Shown here: positions 16,931 through 26,600 of the stretch, piece by piece
How positions within the stretch are numbered: the first letter of the stretch is position 1
Layout: each line of letters starts with the position of its first letter
DNA from: JBBQYD01 sp942493075
GTDB taxonomy: Bacteria > Verrucomicrobiota > Verrucomicrobiia > Limisphaerales > UBA8199
Length of the DNA: 64,000 nt
Assembly (NCBI GenBank): GCA_942493075.1
Contig: OW818681.1
Coordinates: 2,790,001 to 2,854,000 of the forward strand
Direction of reading: 5' to 3'
Position numbers and translations under genes: made by a program
Notes under the pieces: generated by a model
What the model was told of the DNA's origin: nothing
Database searches by the model: none
What the model saw: the letters and a program-made list of their open reading frames with translations, nothing else

Positions 16931-17734
16931 TTATCGTTCCACGACTTTGTTAAGCTGTGCTGCACTCTTGAAGACTTGCTCCCTGTGCCATTGCAGATAA
17001 GCGCGATGCCCGGTGATTGGTATTCGCCAGGTGGCCGCTTGGTCTAATCCCAACAGTTTGGACTCCACTGAGCCGAGGGCTGGGGAGATGATCACCTCAC
17101 CTTTATCACCCACGGTGATGAAGCCCTGGTCAAAGAGGGCGTCGAGGTGGGGGGCGAGGAGGAGGCCGTTGTAGACGTCGAGGCGTTCGGCATCCGATTC
17201 GCAGTCGGCCCAGGGTTTGATGTGGCTGGCGCGGAGGAGTTCGGGGATAGCCAGGCCGGTAATGGCGCAGCGCCCCTCCCAGTATTCCATGAGACCCTGC
17301 CGGAAGATGTCCTGGCCGACGCGATGGATGACCAGTCGCTCCGCTTCTGTGGTCTTCGGCAGGTGCGCTGTTTTGGATTGGAAAACGCGCAGGAGTTCGT
17401 CCGGCAGGCTTTTGCCCAACTGGAATGCGCGGCGGAGCAATCGATGCAGGGCGGGAATGTCGTGCGTGCCACATGCCCCGGCACAGCCCGGCGGCAGATT
17501 GGTAATGGCTGGTTTGCCGATGTTCTCTAATGCAGGAACCGCGTTCGGGCGAGAGAACCCGGCCACCAGCGTGCCCGACTCATTCACTCCCAACCAAACG
17601 CGCAACAAACATTGCGAACTGGCGAACGCCAGCCAGTTCCCCGATGCAGGTTGTGCCAAGTCGAAACCATTATCGACCGCGGCCTTTTCAAGACGAGAGG
17701 CAATGATGGCTGCGAGAGCTGCCGACATATTCAT
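16931..17734 (-). CDS. HNH endonuclease (HNH_2 type), copy 1
   Basis: The C-terminal half has a clear HNH nuclease: GRCAITGLAIPELLRASHIKPWADC, then RLDVYNGLLLAPHLDALFDQGFI, giving the His, Asn, His triad; RASHIKPW is typical of HNH_2 proteins of restriction systems. The N-terminal half (about 130 aa) is a conserved helical/beta domain with Cys residues. ATG at 17734 or 17728 is likely; the frame extends upstream only with a TTG. It is very similar to the HNH gene at 22794, at DNA level as well (seven differences in about 155 bases by eye in the catalytic part). It sits between the STAND gene and the Gabija-like pair. Confidence 0.8.
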   Translation of the reverse strand: MNMSAALAAIIASRLEKAAVDNGFDLAQPASGNWLAFASSQCLLRVWLGVNESGTLVAGFSRPNAVPALENIGKPAITNLPPGCAGACGTHDIPALHRLLRRAFQLGKSLPDELLRVFQSKTAHLPKTTEAERLVIHRVGQDIFRQGLMEYWEGRCAITGLAIPELLRASHIKPWADCESDAERLDVYNGLLLAPHLDALFDQGFITVGDKGEVIISPALGSVESKLLGLDQAATWRIPITGHRAYLQWHREQVFKSAAQLNKVVER

Positions 17735-17791
17735 TTCGAGGTTCTCGCTGTATGGCGGCAACTCTGGTTCGAGTTCTGGGTAAACACAGAA

Positions 17792-20700
17792 TTATGCGAG
17801 GTAGAATGCGACTGGCAGTAGTCTCTCACCTGTGCTTGTCGTTACAATTCCCCCCAGGTGCCTGTTGACGAGATCGGTGATACCTGGCAGATCCTTCGCA
17901 GCGATTTCGGTCACTTCAGAGGCTTTCCACGCACCAATCGAATTGAGCGAACTTCCTAAACGCAACCCACTCCCCTCGGATAAGCACCAGCGGTCATGAA
18001 TTGGCATCGCGCCTGTTTCTTTCGTTCCGAGGATCACGATTCTTACTTCCCCGGGATCCGCCTCAGATATGTGAAGACGCCAATATGCTTGGTAAGCTTC
18101 CTCCCAAGGCTGTTGGACGTTTTCTTTAATCTGATGCTGACGGCTCGTGAGGATCGCAATCGGGATCTCTCTGTTCTCGGCTCTAATCAATTGAACGATG
18201 TCCAGGTTTTCAGGAGCAAAATAGTAATCGCATATTATTACATAACCCTTGGCGTTAGCCTTAACCCAATTTTTGATCTTCTCGAGGGCTTTCTCCCGCT
18301 CCCCGCTTTGAATAAGACTTTGGTCGCGGTCTTGCGCTGATGCATTGAGCAATTGAGCGTCCGCCATGTTGCGGCATTTTGCAGCAATCCGATACGTCAG
18401 TTCAGCACCTAGAAGGGTCGCTTTAAAAAGTGGCTTTAGGTATGTGGCTGCTTCCTTGTCTTTTTTGTGGGCTCGCACGGCATTCTCGATCACGAAGGCC
18501 AGCACTGGATACGCCTGTTTTAACGGGAAGGCGCTCGCACTCTGCACATAATTCCTTGCCTTAGCGATATCGATTCCCAACGTTTTGCCTGAATGCAGGC
18601 TCCTTAGAGCCATCCATGCCGCCTCCGCCGCCCGCTCTCCATGTTCATCTTGTGCGTTCTTTTCCGGTAAACCACCGTCTCCGTTTTGTAGCGAGTCTCG
18701 CAGTTTCAACGTCTGCAGTCGTTGCTCCATTTCTAGTTGTTTAGCTTTACGCGCGTGGTCCTTGTCCAGCCCAGATGCTAGTGTAGCCGCGAAGTCCGCA
18801 TTGATACGGTAGGCCATGTCAACGAGTCGCTGTCGCACGGACCCAACGTCCTCCGTGTCGAGCACCATTGAGTCCGCAGTCGCGGCTTCTAGCGCCTTGC
18901 GGCAGATTGACCTATCAAAGTCCAGTGCGGCATCGTAAATAGAAATATATCGCTGGATTCGATCCTGCAATGATGACAACGTAGCGGTCTTCTGGGTCGC
19001 CTCTGCGTATAGGTTCCTCTTTCTGCCGGTCAGTGATGGGATATCCGGCATCGCTCCCGCCAACTCGGCCATCACATATGCTTGGTCAGACTGGTTTGGC
19101 AGGTTCCTCGCTCTCGTGATGAGCCCATCCCAAATACCCGGTCCCTTTTTTTCGAACCTTGCCATTTGTCCCTCTGCCAAGATCCTATAGCCTTCGTGCT
19201 GGATGAAATTAGGACTGGGGAACTTGCATAACAAACCCTGCAACTTCGATATGATGTCGGCGCGCTGCTCTCGCTTGTAGCGGTTCCAATTGCGCTTTTC
19301 CTCCACGTTTCTTACTAATCTTTCGAAGAAGGCGTACACTATGTGGTCGGTGCGCATTTTTGCCAAGAGCTTACATATATCCCATAATTCCACTACCTCT
19401 AGGTGGTTTTCAGCACTACGGTCGCCATCGTATGGCTCAAACGGCAGTTCTTTTGTCAGCAAAAACTCGCAAATCCGTGCGTATGCTTCGTCCCTTTCGT
19501 GCGGCGCCAATGTTTCGATCATTTCCTCCGCGGTTCCAGGGTGCGCACAAAATAGTGCTGGGGCGGCTCCGATAATCGTAGTAGCACGTTGCTCCTTGGC
19601 TCCCTCTGGGATGGCAATGATTGCTCGTTTTACTTGCTCGTTGACAATTTCTCTGCAATCGACCTCGGCTTTGTCCACGTAAAGTCGTATCGCGATGTCG
19701 CTCCAAGCCAGTGCTCGTATGCTCGCGCCCGGCACCTCATTGATCAACATCCCAAGGTCTGTAATATCTTCTTTCCCGTACAAACTCTGAGGAATTAATC
19801 CCGAGAACGAGCGGATGGCAAGCCGACAACACATCAGATGCGTATGGCTGCAGTCTTCGCAGTCCAAAACCGCGGCCTTGCGATCTGCTTGGACCTTCGT
19901 CAGAAACGACTGGGCAAACTGCTGTTCTCCTGCGGCCATTTCCGCGACGATCTGAAAGCCCAAGTCGATGCGCTCGTAACCAACGTCAATCTCCCCCCAG
20001 GAGGTCTCGATTTCTCCGCGGATGAATTCTAAGTGAGTTGGTGCAATCTTTTCCTTGTGTTCGGCACATATGGAATGCAACAGAAGCAGTAATTGGCAGC
20101 GTGCTTCAGGAGAGGTCATGTTCTTGCTCTTCTGGGCTAAGCCTTGCAGCATTCCCATGAGTGGCCCTGCTTTCTTTTTGTTCAACTCCAGACCCCTGAG
20201 TAACGTCAAAAGTGCTCTGTTCTTGTTCGAAGTATACTTTATTTGCCCGAGGACTCTCTCGAGAAACCCCGAGTCTAGCCTTTGCGGGTCCCGAGCTCCC
20301 AATGACTCAACAATTTTTACCAAGGCCGCATCGCGTCGGGGTTCAGTATTCAAGGCATTCGCTAAGGCCAATGCTCGTTCTGGCGCGCTTCCGGTTAATG
20401 CATGGATAGCCGGCTCGACAGCACGGTAATGATCTGCCGTTTCGGTCAATAACTGTAGCAGGAATTTCTCAAGGTCGTCTGTCGCAGCCTTGTGTAGGTC
20501 ACCTTTGGAATCCACCTCTCGCTTGGGATCCGCCCTTTGTAAGGCGCTTGTCAAGCGAGCGATGCAGGTTGCTTTTGTGGCCAGGTCCTTTAAATAGCCA
20601 ATGTAGAGATAAACGTCTGTGAATCGGTTCAATGCTGCAGCTTTATCGTATTCTGCTTCTGCTGTTGCTAGGAGCAGTTGCAACCATACGTATTCTTCAG

Positions 20701-22771
20701 TCGGTCCGACTGGTTCAATAATGGCCTTAATTCCATCGAACCTCGCAATTAACTTTCTTGCAATTTCAGCAGACGGGACATATGGCAGCGGCATCGCCAA
20801 TTCTCGATAGATTTTTGCGTTCGCGGCGAAATTGGTTGCTTTGATTATTGTATCAAAGGCGTGCTCTACGACGGCTGCCGCATCCTTCTTTTGACGATTT
20901 GTTGCAGTCCAAATGCGCATCACATAAATGCGATCCGCGGCGTTCTCCCATTTGTTAATTAATTCGATAACCTCGGCGCCTGTATAGCCCCCCCAGAGAA
21001 CGGAAATCGTATCCACGAATTTCTGTATTTCAGGACTTTTTAGTTGCGCTCGCATTTTAGCCCCGGTCTCGGCGGAGTCTGCCTCCTGGGTCCTTTGCAG
21101 CAAGGTGTTCAACGACAAGTTAGCGAACGCAATATCCAAACTCATTTGGGAAGCCGCATTCGGCTGACTGGTGTGTATCAGGTCTATGGCCAATTCTGGA
21201 TCGCATGAGAACAGGTCAATCGCTATTTCCACAACCCTGTTTCCGAGCCCGACCTTCTCTATTTGGTTGTATAATTGGCGAATCTGCTCTTTGAGTTCTG
21301 GCTCGATGGGCAGCTTGCGTTTGCGTTTGGCAGAGCCGATTATCGCGAGTATGTGTAACCGGTCTTCTTTAGCGATGGCGGCTTGCGCCACAGCGTAAGC
21401 TGATTTGAAATCTCCTAAAGCGATATAAGCCTCTATTTCCGATCGACGTCTTTCGCACGACTCCAAGCTCGTGACGGCTGACCGCTGCATTCCAAAACGT
21501 AACAAGTCCCCATCCCTTTTGAGCTCCTTTGAAGTCGCGACTCCCAGATCTGCTTTCTGGTGAAGCGGGAGCCATGACTCGCTACACTCAATCATTTTGC
21601 CGATGTGTTCCGGAGAAAGATATTGTAGGAGTTCCTCATGTTTGCCGGACTCGTTTAGGTAGATAGGTAAGTGCGTCAAGGCATCCTTGCTATCCGGTTG
21701 GCGAGTTAGTTGCGCTATTGCAAGTCCGATTATGTCTTTTCTTCTTCCCTCTAGGTTCTTTGTAGCAAAGCGTTTGAAGTAGGGGGCGAATGTAATCTCC
21801 CGAGAAGCTGCACTGCTTGTTTGGAGGAAAGTGCACCGATCTATGAAAGCTTCTAGCTTCCCTTGCTCGACTCCACACAGCGCCGCCAGAGTTTCTACGT
21901 TATGCCGCCGTCGATCAAAGCAGAGCGCAGCGAGCGCTATTTGCATGTCCTCAGAGCCGTTCAGCACATTCTTCCATTCCGTCTCAAGAAGGTCGGGTGC
22001 GTGGTCTCCCAAGTTCGTCAGCATTTGATCGACCGGAATCTGACTTGCTCCACATAGGCGCCGTATCAAAGCTAACTTTCCTGGAATTCCCTTATTGCTG
22101 AGTTTGTAAATCGTTTGGATGTGCTCCTCTGTCCCCGGTACGTCTTTAAAGTATTTGGCCGTTTCGTCTAATGAAAACCAAGGTAGAGTCCACGGCTTCA
22201 GTGTCACTCGCCCACGTCGATAAGCCATCAGCCTTTCCACAGAGCCCGATAGTAGAAATCGGAAGGTGGACAATCCGATTGGTAAGCATTCCATTATGTG
22301 TTCTATCGCAGCATTCGCCTCCGGCGGCAGTTCGTCGAGTCCGTCAACGATGAAATAGTAAATTTTCCGTTCCCGGTTTGATCTCCTTTGCAGCTCAGTA
22401 ATGCTCTGGCGGAGTTGGCCCTGGACCTCGGTTTCCGCATGTTTTCGGAACTGAATATTTCCGAGCGCGAATTGTATCTGTTCATGCAGGTTTTGCGCCA
22501 CCATTATTGGATCCCAGGCGTACTGGCTCGAGTCTTTGACGAATGCACTGAACGTTTGCATGCTGTGGGCTCGAGCGAACTGTGCCAGAAGCGTCGTTTT
22601 TCCTCCTCCTTCTTCTCCTTCCACCACGACGATTTCATTGTTGCTTTTCAGCATTGCAAGCAAAGTGGATATCATGTTGTCCCGTGGGAACTCATTTTCC
22701 AATCTTTCCGGGAAAGTTGAACAAATGCTTGTGAGTTCGACGACCTCAGCGATATCTGCCGTGGTATTCAT
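17792..22771 (-). CDS. giant STAND ATPase with PLD-like C-terminal domain
   Basis: A 1659-residue protein. Residues about 25-330 form a STAND-type NTPase: Walker A VVVEGEEGGGKTTLL (about 48-62), Walker B YYFIVDGLDELPPEA (about 139-152), a sensor segment FRFLLSGSVERLM and a winged-helix-like region. Residues about 350-1480 are helical repeats without a single strict consensus, TPR/HEAT-like, a likely target-sensing superstructure. Residues about 1505-1625 form a separate domain: YVIICDYYFAPENLDIV, IPIAILTS, RIVILGT and then IHDRWCLSEGSGLRLGSSLN. The last resembles one half of a phospholipase-D-like active site of the 'HDR' type (His1592, Asp1593, Asn1610). I infer an Avs-like sensor in which the effector is at the C-terminus rather than the N-terminus. 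No transmembrane segments. It is flanked by two nearly identical HNH genes in the same orientation. Confidence 0.75.
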   Translation of the reverse strand: MNTTADIAEVVELTSICSTFPERLENEFPRDNMISTLLAMLKSNNEIVVVEGEEGGGKTTLLAQFARAHSMQTFSAFVKDSSQYAWDPIMVAQNLHEQIQFALGNIQFRKHAETEVQGQLRQSITELQRRSNRERKIYYFIVDGLDELPPEANAAIEHIMECLPIGLSTFRFLLSGSVERLMAYRRGRVTLKPWTLPWFSLDETAKYFKDVPGTEEHIQTIYKLSNKGIPGKLALIRRLCGASQIPVDQMLTNLGDHAPDLLETEWKNVLNGSEDMQIALAALCFDRRRHNVETLAALCGVEQGKLEAFIDRCTFLQTSSAASREITFAPYFKRFATKNLEGRRKDIIGLAIAQLTRQPDSKDALTHLPIYLNESGKHEELLQYLSPEHIGKMIECSESWLPLHQKADLGVATSKELKRDGDLLRFGMQRSAVTSLESCERRRSEIEAYIALGDFKSAYAVAQAAIAKEDRLHILAIIGSAKRKRKLPIEPELKEQIRQLYNQIEKVGLGNRVVEIAIDLFSCDPELAIDLIHTSQPNAASQMSLDIAFANLSLNTLLQRTQEADSAETGAKMRAQLKSPEIQKFVDTISVLWGGYTGAEVIELINKWENAADRIYVMRIWTATNRQKKDAAAVVEHAFDTIIKATNFAANAKIYRELAMPLPYVPSAEIARKLIARFDGIKAIIEPVGPTEEYVWLQLLLATAEAEYDKAAALNRFTDVYLYIGYLKDLATKATCIARLTSALQRADPKREVDSKGDLHKAATDDLEKFLLQLLTETADHYRAVEPAIHALTGSAPERALALANALNTEPRRDAALVKIVESLGARDPQRLDSGFLERVLGQIKYTSNKNRALLTLLRGLELNKKKAGPLMGMLQGLAQKSKNMTSPEARCQLLLLLHSICAEHKEKIAPTHLEFIRGEIETSWGEIDVGYERIDLGFQIVAEMAAGEQQFAQSFLTKVQADRKAAVLDCEDCSHTHLMCCRLAIRSFSGLIPQSLYGKEDITDLGMLINEVPGASIRALAWSDIAIRLYVDKAEVDCREIVNEQVKRAIIAIPEGAKEQRATTIIGAAPALFCAHPGTAEEMIETLAPHERDEAYARICEFLLTKELPFEPYDGDRSAENHLEVVELWDICKLLAKMRTDHIVYAFFERLVRNVEEKRNWNRYKREQRADIISKLQGLLCKFPSPNFIQHEGYRILAEGQMARFEKKGPGIWDGLITRARNLPNQSDQAYVMAELAGAMPDIPSLTGRKRNLYAEATQKTATLSSLQDRIQRYISIYDAALDFDRSICRKALEAATADSMVLDTEDVGSVRQRLVDMAYRINADFAATLASGLDKDHARKAKQLEMEQRLQTLKLRDSLQNGDGGLPEKNAQDEHGERAAEAAWMALRSLHSGKTLGIDIAKARNYVQSASAFPLKQAYPVLAFVIENAVRAHKKDKEAATYLKPLFKATLLGAELTYRIAAKCRNMADAQLLNASAQDRDQSLIQSGEREKALEKIKNWVKANAKGYVIICDYYFAPENLDIVQLIRAENREIPIAILTSRQHQIKENVQQPWEEAYQAYWRLHISEADPGEVRIVILGTKETGAMPIHDRWCLSEGSGLRLGSSLNSIGAWKASEVTEIAAKDLPGITDLVNRHLGGIVTTSTGERLLPVAFYLA

Positions 22772-22793
22772 AGAGAGTTCTGCATGGGGGGGG

Positions 22794-23639
22794 TTAATGT
22801 ATATGATTACTATCGCCCAGTGGATCGTTCGGTTTTCCTCCAGAGCTGGCCGCGACTGTTCCTCGACATTCTACATTCTTGAACACTCTTTCTCTGTGCC
22901 ATTGAAGATAAGCAAGGTGCCCGCAGACCGGGACGCGCCACAAGTTCTGGTTAGCGATTCCCAGCAGCTTCTGCGATGGTGCGTCCAGGGCTTGGGAAAT
23001 GATCACTGCACCGTCATCACCCACGGTGATGAAGCCCCGGTCGAAGAGGGCGTCGAGGTGGGGGGCTAGGAGGAGGCCGTTGTAGACGTCTAGGCGTTCG
23101 GCATCCGATTCGCAGTCGGCCCAGGGTTTGATGTGGCTGGCGCGGAGGAGTTCGGGGATGGTCAGGCCGGTGATGGCGCAGCGGCCTTCCCAGTATTCCA
23201 TCAGACCCTGGCGGAAGATGTCCTGCCCGACGCGCTGGATCACCAGGCGCTCAGCTTCCGTGGTCTTCGGCAGGTGCGCTGTCTTGGATTGGAAAACGTG
23301 CAGAAGCTCGTCAGGCAGGCTTTTGCCGAGTTGAAAGGCACGGCGAAGGAGACGGTGCAAAGCGGAAATGCCCGCCACCTCTCTCGCTCCGACACACCCC
23401 GGCGGCAGACCGGCGGTGACGGGTTTGCCGATGTTCTCCAGTGCCGGGACCACGTTCGGGCGAGAGAAACCAGCCATCAGCGTGCCCGACTCATTCTGGC
23501 CCAACCAGAGGCGCAACGAACATTGCGAACTGGAGAATCCGAGCCAATTGCCCCAGGTCGGCTGTGCCAGGTCAAAACCATTGTCGACTGCCGCCTTTTC
23601 GAGGCGGGAGGCAATGATGGCTGAGAGAGCTGCCGACAT
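22794..23639 (-). CDS. HNH endonuclease (HNH_2 type), copy 2
   Basis: Same architecture as the gene at 16931: N-terminal domain with LGQNESGTLMAGFSRPN and the linker FQLGKSLPDELL, then GRCAITGLTIPELLRASHIKPWADC and YNGLLLAPHLDALFD. The conserved start is MSAALSAIIASRLEK at 23639; upstream in-frame codons before it differ from copy 1 and have only TTG starts. The start overlaps the methyltransferase stop, so this copy is translationally tied to the DISARM-like genes and is probably the ancestral one. The C-terminal 20 residues diverge from copy 1. Likely role: the nuclease partner of the modification and helicase genes upstream. Confidence 0.8.
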   Translation of the reverse strand: MSAALSAIIASRLEKAAVDNGFDLAQPTWGNWLGFSSSQCSLRLWLGQNESGTLMAGFSRPNVVPALENIGKPVTAGLPPGCVGAREVAGISALHRLLRRAFQLGKSLPDELLHVFQSKTAHLPKTTEAERLVIQRVGQDIFRQGLMEYWEGRCAITGLTIPELLRASHIKPWADCESDAERLDVYNGLLLAPHLDALFDRGFITVGDDGAVIISQALDAPSQKLLGIANQNLWRVPVCGHLAYLQWHRERVFKNVECRGTVAASSGGKPNDPLGDSNHIH

Positions 23640-23641
23640 AT

Positions 23642-26600
23642 CTATTTCGATGTTCTCGGCGGGTGACAGCAACTGGGATCTGCCGGTGGCGGATCCATGC
23701 GGGTTTGGTAGAGTTGGCCGCTGTGAAAGGCGTCGGCCATCGCGTCGTAGATGCTTAAAGCCAAAGCGCGAGTTACGAATTCACCTTCGCATTCGACCTC
23801 TCGTTCCATCAAAACGGGGAATGCATCGAAGAGCGTTTCGAAATCCTGGCGGGAAAGTCCGAAAGCCATTGCTGCGGATGCATCAAGTTCCGCCTCCGCT
23901 AAGCGTCTACGAGAGTTGTCCCATCGGAATGGATGCGGCGCGAAACCAAGATCGATCGCATAGGATACCACCGAGTAGGAGGTAACACTCAGCTCACAGA
24001 CACGCGGAACGACGAATTCAATGGGAGTTACTCCCCCCAGCCAGCGAACAGGTGTCTCGAGTTCAAGTCGCCTAGGCACTGGCAACTGATTCCATACATA
24101 TTCGCTAAAGTTGTTCCCTCCCATCTTCTGCTTCAGGATGGCGTCAAAGACCACCGAATTTCCTAGCCAGCACAGAAGCGCGGCGTCGCACGCCCACTTC
24201 CCGTTTGTCGTTTCTACTTGCGGTACCACCACATTGAGTGAGTCACCGACGGCAATTCTAGGAAGAACACAGAAGGCACTCGTTCTCGCTAGGGCTGGAT
24301 TAGCAATGCGTCGAAACACCAGGAGCCAGCTAACTTTAGGTCCCCCAATGTCCGGCAAGGCAACAACTGGGTAGAAGTAGCCAGGCTTGGCTTCGTATTC
24401 AGGTGCAGTCAATTGTTCAGGACTGCTGCGCGGTAACATGTGTGCACGTTCGCCCACAGCAAGACTCTCGAAAGTCGCGAACCTATGGTTGTACCGGTTT
24501 ACCATTTTTGACTCGTACAGGGGCACCGTGCCAGCATTCGTGGGAGCAGTGAGAAAATGTTTACTGGCCGAGCCCATGTGAAGCATGGCGTGGGGCTTCA
24601 CGTTCCATCCAGATCCAGCAAAAGAACGGAGGCGGCGATGGAGAGAAACGAGGGCTTTGGCCATGTTGCCGTTCAGGAAAACCGGACAAGTCAAAGTGTT
24701 CGGGTTAAGTGCGGCAACGTCCTCGGCCGTAATCTCGTAACCACGCTGAGTCCTTGCTTTTGGTAATTCCGCAGGATGCAGAAGACCGAACACAAACGAG
24801 GCACTCAGCGCTTCCCGGGGTGGTCCCACCAAGAAAACAACGAACTTAAAATTGTGCATGACGTCTGCGAAAAGCTGTTCCTCATTCACGAAACCGATTA
24901 CAGATCGCAGCCTTTGGTCGTTCATTAGTTGCCCACACAGACCAGCGTAGGTCTTGTCCGTGATAATCCCAATCGGGAGTACCAATGCCGCGAACCCGAA
25001 CCCTCCCAGTAGACCGACCGCGAGCTCGGCAAAGAGAGCGTAGGAGTTCACGTCGCCCGCGGCCGTTCGTAAGTACTTACCGCTATGTCGGACGAACTGA
25101 TCGAGGGTTTCCGCCTGGCGTCGAGCACGGTTCCAGCGTTCCCTAAGCGATTGATCGCTGATCATTAGCTCTTCTAGCAGGGCATTTCGTGCTGCCGCAT
25201 TGGGCGTCGCCGAGAGGTCGACGCCAGCGTTCGTCATCCATTCTTCGGTCTGCACCTTTACGCGTTCCCAGGGGGGATTCCCCACCACCAGATCGAAACC
25301 ACCCTTTGCAAAAACGTGGGGAAATTGAAGGTGCCACTGGAAAAAACAGTATCGGTTTGCGAGCTCCTCAACAGTAGTGATCGTAAAGGCCGGCGCTTTG
25401 CCCCGACCGTCCCGAATCTGACGCCAGAGCTCATTCGTCGGCGCGATCTCGGCGAGCGGACCGGGATTCTTCGGCCACACAAATGCAGCGCACCATGCAT
25501 CGGCAATGAACTTCTGCTTTCGATACTCGTCTGACTTAAGAATGTTTCCCCACCTCCCTTCCTTCTTAGCCAGTTGAGCGGCATCGGCATCGGAGGTAGC
25601 CTCCAGTTCGGTGACAGCGTTTACAATGGCCTGAGCACCGGTGTCCCCCGGTTGAGACCAGAGTGTATCCAAAGAGCGTTGGCCGGTAGCGCCCTGCTTA
25701 TTCCGCTTCTTGAGCGCACTCGCCACTTTCCGGTCGTCGCCTTCGATCGGCTCCCACGCGGCATCTGGAATGCCTTTGGCCATCAGCTCCGGCGTCGTGC
25801 CCAGGAGTGCATTGCCATGCTGAATATGGGAATTCAGAAACGTCAGCGGCAAGCCAGGTTCAACAGCTTCCATCCAGAGACTGACCTTGCACAGTTCAAC
25901 CGCCATCGGGTTCAGATCCACGCCGTAGATGCAGTGTCCCACGACCTGACGAAGGGCGTGGCGATACTGGGCACCGGAAGGTGTTCCGTTTGCCTGAAGC
26001 CGTGCGACATGAGAGGCAAGGCGTCGAGCCGCAGCCAGCAGGAAATGGCCAGAGCCGCAAGCCGGATCGACGATGGAGAGGGAGAGCAGGGCTTGCTGGG
26101 CGAGTAGTGAATGGCGAATGGCGAATGGAAGAGTTCGCCAGAAGGATTCTAACTCTGCTTCCGTTGCAGGCTTCGCTCCAGTGCCAGAAGCTGCTTGCCC
26201 AGTATTTCCGTTTCCTGGAGCAGTGGCTGAACCGCTTCCTGTGGGCAGATGCCCACGTCCGCGCTGAGGATCAGGTGGGTTTCCAGTTCGGTCCGGCTCC
26301 CGTTCGCGGTCCGCAGAAACTGAATGAACTCCGCCGGATAATGACGGCCCCATCCTTCCGCTATGTTGGCCGGGATCGAGGTCGAGGCCCGCCGAATCTG
26401 AGAGGTCATTCCGTAAAGCTCCTCCTTGGGAAAAATCCGAGTGAGAAGATAGGCTGACTTTGCCAACGCTCGCCCCCTCTGCCAAACCTCTAGATCCTGA
26501 TAACTGTTGATTTGCATAAGAAATGAATGCGGCCCGCAGGTGTTCCGGCACCACTCGCCATTCACCGCTCGCGACTCGCTCGACTCCCCTAATGGTATCC

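Noticed and set aside
22536..23069. Long plus-strand frames inside the defence genes
   Set aside because: They are antisense to well-supported minus-strand genes and show no motif or ribosome site.
26102..26578. Diversity-generating retroelement (Avd-like four-helix bundle)
   Set aside because: No reverse transcriptase and no template/variable repeat pair occur near it; the protein matches the rRNA-IVS branch.
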